This document shows, one piece after another, positions 20,801 to 32,800 of a stretch of 40,827 nucleotides of DNA (within the stretch, counting starts at the first letter, position 1; each line of letters opens with the position of its first letter). Both the position numbers and the translations under genes were made by a program. The notes under the pieces were generated by a model. The model was not told the origin of the DNA, searched no databases, and worked only from the letters and a program-made list of their open reading frames with translations. This stretch comes from Sphacelaria rigidula (taxonomy: Eukaryota; Phaeophyceae; Sphacelariales): the NCBI GenBank assembly GCA_964200075.2, contig CAXNAA020000009.1, positions 1 through 40,827 on the forward strand. Direction: 5' to 3'.

Positions 20801-23800
20801 CGTTCGAGAATTTCCGAGAAATTGCGCGCGTTTCTGTTGCGAGGCATGCGAGTGACTCTTGATTCTCCAACACCGCAGCGACGGCTCCAGCAGCCAGGAG
20901 GGGCACCGCCACGTCCGATGAAGATTCGTCTTTGGTCGAGGTTGACATTGGAGGGGCCGGGAACTGATCGAGGCGGGCGAGCATGACGGATGTCTTTTGC
21001 TCCAAGTCGGACACGGCAGCCGTCGCCTCTGTCGAAGAGGCCGAATCAGTAGGGTTTTGACCCCAACCTTGAGAAAAAAAAGGCGGGAAGCAAAATAAAC
21101 GACAATTCAAGGGAAAAAAGCAGGGCGAAGACCGTCAGGGTTACATAGCTGGGAAAAGGGTTCAAAAAAATTCATCACTTTAATCCAGAAGTACCGAGGG
21201 CGTGACCCTTCCATACCGCGGACTCCCTATACAGCATTTCGCACCATCTCATCAGCGAAGTAAAAATCACATGCTGCCTTCAGATTTAGTTGCTACAGCC
21301 CATAGAACATGGGACCGCGGCCGGTAGCTCGTATCCTCGACGTCACGGCATACATGCCGCAACTCACCAGTTCCATTCGGCGTGACGGGCGTCGAAGGTG
21401 AGGGAGGATCGGCTTCCGCCATGGCTTTCACCAGCAGCTGGACCTCCCGGACCGATTCGACAGATCTCCGCAGACCCTGCCGTTGGGCCTCCACGGCCCG
21501 CCTCAGTGACCTCTGGGCCGGTAACGGTTTTTTAGTCGAAGCCGCCGCAGGAAACGCGGCGTTTTCGTCCACGGCCATCGAATCAACTGGATACGAGGGC
21601 TCCTCCTTGCCACCACCGATGGAATAGTCTCGGACAAGTGAACGGAGGGCGTTGATTTCTCGCGCAAACCTCGATATTTCCCTCTCGAGAGCAACAGCCG
21701 TTCCCCGCTGTTGCAAGATTACAAGGCCCAGATGTTCCGACAGACCTTTCATCACCTGTTACAGTAGGAGTCAAGACATGCCAAGTCGAGTACAGTAGGA
21801 GTCAAGACATGCCAAGTCGAGGAAAAGTGGTGCCCACGCGCTCGACCTAAATGGCGTCGAGTTGATATAATGTTGGACAAGAAGACATACCCAGATTTAT
21901 CGAAAATCAAGTTACGGGGTAGGGTTACATACCACCAGCGATCGACAGCCAGATTTGGGTGAAACGTTGAGTACAGCGAGCGCAGCACCGGCACCCGCGA
22001 CATTTCTAGTGAGGGGGAGCGACACATGTTGATGAAAGAAACACGGAGAAGCAAGCTGTGCCGACTACGAGATGGAGCGACGTACTCATTAGACCACGGG
22101 GAATACCACCTGGCAGACCACGTCCCGCACCATGTCCCAAGCATTTGTGACTGACCACAGCGTTACCAAGTATGCCCAGCCCATACCACTCGTTTTTGTA
22201 CCTCTGCTTCCCTCCTTGATAGATCCCTTGCCACGGGTGCTCCGGCCTCTAGTCTCAGTCGGGATAGCTCGCTCAAACTCTTGAAAAAGTATCGCTCCCC
22301 ACGATGCAATATATCGCGCACCGCCGACGCCGCACCGGGCGTGGGAGCATGGCCCTCAATTACGCTGTTGTCCAAGAGCCACGACGGCTCTGTCCCGGCG
22401 AGTTGGTCAGCGGCGAACGGCTGTGGGATGGCCATGACGTGAAGCATGTCCGACGCTTCCCCTGGTGTGAAGGACTTGGCGTGCTTCAGACCCTGCTTAC
22501 GCATTCCCACCAAAAGGTCAAGAACGGCCCGCTTCTTCACCTGCACAGAGACGCGTTTGTTCGGGTGAGTAATGTGCGCCTCCGAGGACAGCAACGCGTT
22601 TCTTTTACAGCCTTGCCTGTTGCGTTTCGGCATCGTTTTTTTTTCCGATGTCGAATGGAACCGCAATATTCTCACGAGGGTAGGTGAGCTGCTCATTCGG
22701 CATGAGTAGATTGACTACGCGCACGGCGTTTCAACGCCAAAACACGATTTTGAACCAACCGTGCTACACGCATCTGCGTTGTACAAGTAACGTGGAGCAC
22801 TACTACTAGAGCTAGTGGGAGGTGCACGAACGGAACACACCACAGGCAGGCTCCTGAGAGAACACGATCGTCCGAGAACATGACATGGTCCGCAATGCTT
22901 CTCGAGCTCACGAGAGGTGCACGGACGCGATACAAGATCGAATGGCTGCGCAAACCATGATCCCGACAACTGCCAATGCACACACCTGTTTGCCGATGGT
23001 GGTGGCTCGCAACGCCTGTATTCTCCCGAAAACGGCAAGACACAACTCTTCCGCTAGTCCTGCCCCCAGAAACCCGACCGGCCTACCACCGTCCGTCCAC
23101 CGGCCGTTTCGCGTCCATCTTGCCGACTTCTTGGCGTACACGCTCTCGCGCAATAACGAGCGCATGCGTTTCTTCAGCATGGACAACCGGGCCGTCAGCG
23201 AGCCAACTTTGTTGGTATTGCCGTCGGAACCTGTAGAGCTGTCGGCAAGTAAAGCCACCTTCAGCCAAGGTGACCACCCAATGCTCCTGGGATCGGTGAC
23301 TATTTCTCTCGTTGAGTGTAAAAGTTGCGGCTCCTTGGGAAGGCACACGTCCAGCAACTGTAACGACGTTCGCGATGCGTGACAAGGCCTAGCGGAACGG
23401 GATTTAGCTTCCGGTTTCTGCAACTCTTTTTCCATGGGCTCCCGTGCCTCAACGACGACACCGTGAATCATTACTGTATCGTCGGCAACGTTCCGTTCCG
23501 CTTCATCAGAATCAGCATCCGCTTCGACAAAATCAGCCGAGCTGTCCACCTGTCGCCGTCGTATACAGGAACGGGGGGCGCAACAATCACGGCCAAGAGT
23601 GCCTACATTGAGGCTGAGCCGAGTGGCATGTACCCAGGCCAAGAAGACCTCGCGCGTCATTCATCACCGACAATTTTGTTCACCGTAGCAACAAGCGAGG
23701 GTTCACTCTACAGTTCGTCGATATCTTTCCTACGTCGGCGTAGACCTATCGACATCTCGTAGTGGGAGAGTGTAATGGCATGACATCGAGCACAAAGCAA

Positions 23801-26800
23801 AGGTCTCACCTTCTTCACCATGGCAAACATGGAACCAACACTGGGGATCTCTGTGCACGGTGCGGCTCTCTTTGCCCCCGCGTCATTTCTTTCCCCGACA
23901 CCAGCGGTGAATACACGGTTCAGCACCTCTGACACCGATACCTGCAGCAGCCCAAATCGACAATAGCACAAGGGGAAAGCGCTCGTGGTGTGAAGACATG
24001 AGAAATATCTCCAACCCGGTCACATGAGAGTGTTTCATTTTGGCACACGTTTGTGGCTTCATCTTTCACAAACATAACCTGCGAATATTAGCATGGGGAA
24101 CACACACACCTACTTGCTCGAATATTCTCCACGACAAGAGCGATTGGATACAACCCCACTCCCAGGAAGTAGCAGCCGCGCCAACAGTCCACGTGTTCCG
24201 GAAGAGATCACCGGCTTCAATATTGCCTCGTGACACAACCTAGGGTGAGATCTCGTGACAATTCGCTAGCGAGTACCGTTGTACAGAAGATGTTGACAGC
24301 GTTCGACCCGCCGAGTACAGACTAGGCAGTGTGACCACTCGCCCTTTCACACGGCGGTTCCTATATTTACTGACATCCTTCGCTCTTCGCAGGTCATGGC
24401 AGACGAACACACCAATGGTTTGGCAGAACTCTGTGGCAGATAGACCTGCGTGGAATGCTATATAAAAAGGATTTCAAGAGTCTGCAGGCCTCGGTCCAGT
24501 ACAGAACCACTTCGAAAATGACCCCTCACCTCCAGCACCTCATCGTACTGAGACACAAGTTTGCAAAGCTTCCGGTGCGACTTCTCGGATGCCTCCGCCA
24601 GCGAGTAATACGTTTGCTCATCCCACCTGTTCAGCAACACAGTAACATCGATACTGCTCGTCAACACGAAAGCAATCTTGCCACATTTTCCCTGTACAGA
24701 AAATCCGCCCACGAGTTGATCTGATCACACGCAATGCTTTGAAGGAACGGACCTCCCATCGGGATTGGCTGTAGTTGACGATGACGCTTTGGATCGTCAC
24801 TGCGTTGGACAGTCAACCAAGTGACCGTTTTTTTGCGCTTTGAAGTGACCTTTTTTTTGCGCATTCAATCGAGATCACTTACACACAAGGGTTCATCAGC
24901 AATCCGGTTTTCCAGTAATGCAACAGCTCATGATTGATACTCACTTCGCCAGTTTGACCTCCTCCTTCAGCTTTTTCTCGATGCTATTCCGGACTAAATC
25001 CCTCGAGCTCATCACGTCGTCGGAGAACTGCAGAACGAGCGTGAATCAGGGTATACGGCTAGTTAAGTTGTGCCCATTCCAAAGGATAAGACAGACATGT
25101 TCACCCTCAGAACAGCTACCCTACATACTCACTTTTATAAAAATTCGGACATTTTCGCTAAGCCGACGTTTCAGCGTGAGGAGCGGGATCCAGCGCACCT
25201 GAGAGTAGAACCGCCATATCCCTTGCACGACAACAGCCACGGTGGTGGATTGGGGATGTTCCTCGGCCACGGCACAGATGTGAGCAGCGAACGCTTGGAG
25301 CATCTGCAACCTAGCCATGAACTCACCGACGCTCGAAGTTCGAATAAAGTCGTCCAACGCCTGAAACAGAACTGCGGAGGACAACGGACGGGGTGGTCGT
25401 TACATCCTACAAGAAAATACTGAACACGACTTCACCTACTGATCTTTCGAGTTTTCCGTCAGCGAGGCGCGCGAGATATTCCGTCTCGCAAAAGCAAGTG
25501 AAGGGATTTTGCAGCGTCGACGAATCTCGTACTGGTGGATGATGACATACAAGCTCATGTCACGAATGTGCTCTGTGTGAGGGTTTGTTCTCCATAAGAA
25601 GGAATTCCTCATGAGGACCTTTTCCAGATGTTTTTGAACAAGTAAACCGATTTTCATCATCGCACATGATGACATATATGAGCAACAAAACGTAGTGTGG
25701 TGCAAGCCACTCGAGCAGGGCATATGCACATGGTGTTCGTCCTCGAAGTCAACGTACTCACTTCTGATGCGCGCAAAGCCGGCGGGATCGAAACCGGACA
25801 AACCGCCCTTGGCAGCTTCTCGCCTCGTGAATTGCCGGTCCTCGGGAACAAGCCCATGCCACACCCAATCGGCAAACGACTCCTTTGCAGTCGGCCAGTC
25901 AGGGACCGACAAGACCTTGGTGGGAGACTCCTCTGCTTCATGATCGCCAGTCGTGGAAGCCTCCACCAGAGAATCTTGATCCGCCTCCCCTAGCCATTTT
26001 CCATCGAGGAGTCGAAACAAGTGTAACCACCACCGGCTTCCCTGCACACCCGATAGCATGATTAAAACATGGTACGGGATTTTGCGTCGCGAACTAAACC
26101 CCATAATTTCTCGAGCTTCCCCCAACTTAGCGTGAAATGTAGTTAATACCAAACTCATCTTCGCGCACGCGGGCTCACTCGGGGTATTGAAGCGTCCCAT
26201 TTAATGTTACCGTCACCCACGTTGACTTCGAAAGAATTCCAATTAGGTGACCAGGTCAGCTACGAACCAAATGTGATCCCGGCGTCGAATATCACCTTCG
26301 TCACGGATGCTCGCTCTCGGCCATCAAGCAATTGCGGCCAGCCCTTCAACTCGATGCCCCTCCACCGCACAACAAGAGCGCTCAAAGGTCCAAGCTCCTC
26401 CTTCAGGCTAACACCGCGATGAGCGTTCTGTTCCCAGTCTTGCGCCTTTCGTAACGTGAGTTCCACCCCGGCAAGCACAGCAGCCAGCGGAGAATGGAGC
26501 GGCATCCGACGAACACGATCTGCTACTCTAGCTAGCTGTAGTCGGAGCATACACCAACAGAGTGTGCAACAAATTGCGATATATGAAGATCAACACTGTG
26601 CAACGAGACCAAAAGCGTGTGCAACGAGCACTGCGGACATTCCAATATCGAGTTCGAGTAATAAAACCTGACTGAAACTGCAAGGTTCGAATCCCAACGC
26701 TAACCCTGATAGCAAAGCAGACGAAAGGTCCACCTCCGCCCGTCATGATGATCCTTCCCAATACGCGGTAAAAAATATACTTTGCATTTCGAAAAATATA

Positions 26801-29800
26801 GTTAGCAACCGAACTCGCATCTTGAGCAGCGACAAAAAGATCCATCCGCACCTGAATAAGAATGCCGTGCCCAGGGAATTCCTCCAGTAAGTTGGCAGCA
26901 CGTCGCAACAAGGCCGTTAGAGGGCGGTCCGTCAAACGTGTCTCCCTGACGTTGGGATCTCGGTGGAAATCGACGTGAGAATCCACGAACTCGTAAGACC
27001 GGCCCGAAACACCCTCCTCTTTCACGGGCGTCCCCCTCATCATAGATTTCCGAGTGAAGTCGGCACACATTTTCGTCGCTGAAGCATCCCACAACAGTGT
27101 CGTTCCAGACTTGCACATGCGGGCCGCATCTGAAATCGCCAACATGTGCGCCGGTGCAAACGCCGCCTCAAGGTCCAAAAACTTCCCGCGGATATTCGCA
27201 TCCTTACCGACATCATCGGGCCTAGACACTAGTCGCGGGACACAAGCCGGGGCACTTGCGGTGGGTCCCGCCAGAAGAACCGCTGCGCGGTAAGAATCGC
27301 CGAACGCCATTACTCGAGCCGGTATCAAAGAATTCGAGACATCATCGCCGGCTGTGGGCGCGGCGTAGTGCACGCTCAAGCGCCGCAAGGCTATTCGCTT
27401 GCGAACTGCAAGGGACAAAAGCAGGCGCGCATGGCACGCTACGAGGGAGGACAGCTGTTCGTCGGAGAGATGCCTTAGGGCGTGTGGCTGCGTGCAATCT
27501 TCAGACGGTTCTTGTGCGGCGACTGAATCGGCCGCTATAGCGTCAGCTGTAGAGTCGTCAGATTCGGCCGTGAGAATGTCCTTGAATCTGCTGTGGTAGT
27601 CTGGGAAGAGCATGCGAAGTCGCTTCTCGTCGACAGCTTCTGCTGACTGTACCTGTTTTGTACGCGGTGTTGAGGGACGGTATCATGCTTGTCGTGACGT
27701 CACTCATGGACCCTTGGAGACGCACGGTGAAAAACGTTCCGATGGCTACGCAGTACTGTTATTTCTGTACTGAGCTTTTGATGCAGCCCCGTTATACAGT
27801 GTACACGTGGGGTACCGTCATACAATCCACGAATTCGTGGCGGACGTCAGCAGGAGACCTTCTTCGAACGGTGTATCTGCACTGCTGACACCAAGGTAAG
27901 AGAACATGGCAACTCATGCCCTGATTTGGGGTAAATGAAGTGCCCGAGTCATGCACAACATCACCCAGGACCTTCAAAGCATACTGTCCTCTGAGAGTTG
28001 GAGCTCAAAAATTCGAGGAGGGGTGTATGTCCCACGTGGTTTCATGAACAGCAGCATCAGCTGTTACCGCCGAAACTACGACATGTAGGCGTCTCGATGT
28101 TCCAAAGAAGCCATCAGGGAAAAAATTAGAGTATTGAGCTGAAAGTCCTCACCAAGGTAGGATAGCTTTCTTTCATCACCTGGCACTCGGAACATCTCGA
28201 CGCGTTCGTACCTTGCGAACTACTGTGAAATATCATAAGAATACGGCAGCAACTGCTCGCGAGTCACGAGCTACCTCCTGGTGAAAAATACTGGTTTTAC
28301 ACGGACGAGGGCACGTTTCCGTCAGTAAAAAATTAGAGTGTTTTAGAAGCTTGATACGTCCTCACGGCGATAGGACAGCTTTTTTTCTTCATTCGGAATG
28401 CCCTCGCGGAGCCGAGACGAGTGTCGCGTCAGTCGTCCACGCGTTTACACATCTCGACGACAGGTATGGAAATCGTACAGCGGTGGCCTCTGGGAAAAGC
28501 TACATACCACGTGCTCCTGCATCTTGTACTTGATGATTTCGGCCTCCGTCTCCTCCTTCTCCGCCTTTTCCGCTTCTGCCTCGGACCACGCTGTCACTGC
28601 TGCGCCCATTGCTTTTAGGGCGCAGTCCACCGCCGGCGCCTCCAGAGATCCCGATAGGAGAAGGATCTCGGCCCGTGAGAGGACAGCCTTTTCAAATCAT
28701 CATGAGCACACGGGAAGATATGTCTTCAAGCCGTGCAATTGTTCACAGACAGATCATGTACAACCCTCAACTTCACAGTACCAAGGACAGTCGATTACGT
28801 CAGTATAGTTTTCCAAACGCACAGCTTCATCGGTGCCGAAAACACTTCACGAGACAGATGCACTCCTCCCTCTCAAATACAAAATGTGCGAACTCCGACG
28901 TCTGGGATACGACTGGCCTTCCGAAAACGCAGAAAACTTCCATATGCCAGATAGCGAGGAGGCGCAGCGTCCATTTTGGATATCTTAATCTAGCTCAAGC
29001 ATAGGAGGACCATCACGCAGTGTCCGCAGAGTGATCCAGGCCAGGGGCCGTTCGAGCAGGAGCAAAGGAATTCAGAACCGAGGGGTTAAAAAGACCAGGA
29101 TGCCACAAATGCTGAGCCCGCATTCATGACTCCGCTGTTGATATGAGACGAAGTACCACACCTTGTTCGAACACCCGCCACTGCACACACCTGTAGCAGA
29201 GCCATATGCTGGGCGCCCGATCCTCCTCGGCCATTTGGAACTCGATAAGTTAGTGCGAAATTGAGTTCCTCGCCCAAGGAGTCGCCATCGTCTTCTCGAT
29301 CGTGCCGCGCAGTGTTGACAGTCGGACGCTCGCACGCAGGGTACGGGTACCGTAGAAGGAAGCTCTGCAGACGGATCAAAGAATCGCAACTGGTAGGTAC
29401 TGCACCTGTGGAAGGTTGGCATGCCGAGACGGGAGGAGATCGTGGGTTTGGGGCGATGCTGCATTGCAACCTGCACGCACCTCCAACACAGTTCATGAAC
29501 ACAGCTCGTACAAATCAAAATTTCGATGCTTTGACGCGACCAGCGAAAAGTGCGACGAACAGTAAAAGGTCGACAGTTTTCGAGACTCCATAACAACCCG
29601 ATGCAACCCAAGAATGTAGACAATTATCAACATGTGTTCCAGAACACATCTGAGTCGGTCAAGTTTGCCGCTAGCACAAGCAAACGAAAAAAAAAGATAG
29701 AAGCCTGAAAGTGCATCATCCGCACGCCCCGAACCTACCGGGCTGTCGTGCAGATTCTTCCGCAGATGATTTCCCAAGGGCATTTGTTGCACAAGCAGCA

Positions 29801-32800
29801 GCAAGCAGGCGCAGTCCCAATCGACACGTCTCAATCGCATCGCAGAGACCCGTCATCACGTCCGGGTAGGCTTCCATGTACTCCGTTCGCATCCGCTCTA
29901 GAAATGATCCGGCCGCCTCTTGCCACACAACTTCCTCTTCGAGAGCAGCTGATCTTGACTTGGCCGCCTTCGCGCTACTGCCTGTTTCCGATCGCGATTG
30001 GTGCAAGCCTTCCTGAGGAGGGTCTGCGACACCAGCGAGACTGCTCAGGTTGTGAGCGAGAGACGACACGCGTTCGGGGTTCCCAACTCCTCTGGCGAAG
30101 GCGTGAACGTCACGGAAGAGAGTTTGGAACGCCGGGCGATCCGCAGCACGCTCGATAGACTCAGACCCGAGACGACGACACTCTTCACGGAGACGCCTGG
30201 CTTGCTGCAGTAGGGGCTCCATCTGAATACGTCATACAACAGGTGTAACCGGTTGCAGAATTTGTGAACGAAAAAGCTCACGAATTTGGCAAGCCTACAA
30301 TTTGGTGGAAACGACCCGGGAAGACGAAATAAAACTGTCGCCGACAGGGCTGGAAAAAACACGCTGTGAAACGACCAAAATGTTCCAAAACAGATTCGGA
30401 GTCCACACCACGTTGTGCATTGCGGCGTGAAGCAACGAATGTTTGGTTCATCCCGCGGTGGCGCCGTACAATCAGCGTCCACCTAGGTGATTTTGCAAAA
30501 CTGCGAACCGACCAAGGAGAATGTTTTCCCGCCAGGTACGAGGCCCGAGGGCAAAGTTAGCGGGACTCCAACGTGGTGACGTGTTTGCTGAAACAGTTCT
30601 ACAGTTCGACAGAGGGCAACGTTTTCTCACCCCTGGTGGAACATCTTCACCACCCTCCAACCTCGATAACCACCGCCATGCTGTAAGGTCACTCTTTACT
30701 GTTGCCAGTCTCCGTTCCAACAATTTCTTCTCCAGCGATGGCTTCATTCCGGGGTCAACAGGGGACGACGGCAGCAACAACATCAACCTCAAGCAGCCGA
30801 GGAGGGTGATACCGAGCCCGGTTAACGCTTGCGCTGACTCAACCTCATCACATAAAGAGGAACCGACCACCTTCGACGCGTAACACATGGCTCGTGCACA
30901 CGGCACGATCAACGTGTCCCCAAGGTCCGTCAATCGGTTGTCTCTGCATGAACTCAAAGCTTTCCGCGCCTCCACCTCGAACTCGTCCGGATCTCTGCAA
31001 ACGCGACTGGCGGTGGTTCGGGGTGGATCGCCTCTCTCTCGAGGACTCATAAACGCTCTGCTGAACGATGGTACGCCTTCAGCAGCGGGGGACGCTTCAT
31101 CGAACGAGCACAGTGTTTCGTACAGACGACACCAGGCAAGGCTTAGCACTTTCTCCAGCACTTCCTCCGACGCAGATTCAAGGTCACGCAAGAGCCGCAT
31201 CGCGGTCCGAAATTGTGCCATTCTGGTGGACACGTTCATTAGTGTCAAGTCGACCACCTCTCGCCGTTGCGCCCCTCTTGCTCGGGCCGTATCCGAGGTC
31301 AACTTGTCCTGCAAAACAGATGAAGACGACAGTCGTAGCAGAAAAGCTGATCGCACAAGCGTCAAGAGTTGAGCGGGTCCACCACCCCACGAGGTGTCGT
31401 CAGGATGATCCCGTCGCTTGGAGCCGGTCACGCCGGGAAAGACAATATCATCACCGTCCTGAACCATTCGAGGGGGACCCAGTTCAGTCAAAATGGTGCC
31501 TGGTGATTGAAAGAGGTTGTCCCACAGACGTTGCCCCCACGCATCGAGGGCAACTGGAAGTATCTTCTTCAACATGGCCCTCAACCCCGACGCTGAGAGG
31601 TTATTTTCCCATGCCCAGATTAGAGTCTGGTAGGGTCGGGCAACAGCTGGAGACAACGTCGGGGTGGCGAGAAGAGCCGACCTCAGTCGTACAATGCGCG
31701 GCATGAGCGGCGCGGCGCGGTTGAGATCCGAAAAAGTCTCTTGGTTCTCCAGTGACAGTTGGGAGAGTGCTGCTAGCACCTTGCACTCTTCCGCAACAAT
31801 CCAATGCTCCATGAACGACGCAAGCTGTACGGCTGCCCAGCGGCGCAGAACATTCTCACCTTCACGGTCATCATCAGCGTGGTCAGACACAACCAGCAAC
31901 GTCGAATTGGCCACGGCCTCTTGCGCCTCCGTCTCAAAATCGTCGAATCTTCGTGTGTCTTGCACGCCATGATCCTCCTGCGCGGGCTCGTTTTTGCTGA
32001 CGTCCACATCATAACGTGTACCCTTGTGGGCCTTGGTGAACCGCGCTTGCGCGGTCCTCACCACCTCTTCAAGGACTTGAGGCAGACTTTCCGCAAGAGC
32101 AACGGTGGTGGCAGGGCCGTCTCTCCCGTTTCTTTCCACTCCCTCGTCGGCCGGATCAGTTCGAAGGGTCGAATCTCCGATGTCCTCGACTTCGCTCGAT
32201 GCCGCCCACTGCAGGGTGCACAGGGCATGCAATAGTTCTCTCTTAGCGTCGTCGGGGACACACAACGAAGGATGCGCCGATTCCAAAAGACTTCCCAACG
32301 TGGAAATCCCACTTGACGCGTGAGGTCTGTATGACACTCGAAATTCGGAAGCAAGACGATGAAGTCGACCGAGAGCACACGCTGCTGCACCGGTCGTGGG
32401 AGCGGCTGCGCGCGCACCATGCGCCCAAAGCGAGTCCGAGGCGAGCGAGGAGCCCCCCGCATGCTGCACGACGGCTGCTTCTATACGAGATCGGACAGCC
32501 TCGAAATTGGCACAAGTCGATGACACTCCCGACAGCTCAGAAACAGCCGGCGGCGACACACTACGAAGAACCGCCGTACGTTCACAGACCCAGCTCCACG
32601 AGACCAAGAACAGGTCCCAAGGGAACACCAATAGTACCGCGCCCGCTGAGGCATCAGGCTCAGCTTGGTTGGCACTTGTCGTGGCAAGAACATGAGACAG
32701 CGAGTCCCTCGCGTGGTAGACACCCGCAAGGGCAGAGTGAAACTCATCCGCCGCCTTCTCCCCCAGAGTCGTAACTATGTCAACAACTTGCCGACAGAGG

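Noticed and set aside
13976-24440. Recurring peptides (FRQTIGAFVCHDLRRAKG on minus, MTTRPFTRRFLYLL on plus) as a gene family
   Set aside because: They are the two strands of the 161-bp repeat, which is intronic; the frames continue into unrelated flanks in each copy.
25133-25198. Extension of the exon 25,371-25,199 to donor AAAA|GTGAGTATG
   Set aside because: Open and with a good donor, but the shorter form joins FYSQ to FSDDV, which matches the family linker better; kept only as a possible alternative site.
26683-26700. Second tRNA or SINE at GGTTCGAATCCC
   Set aside because: A B-box-like match only; no A box at the right distance and no tRNA fold.
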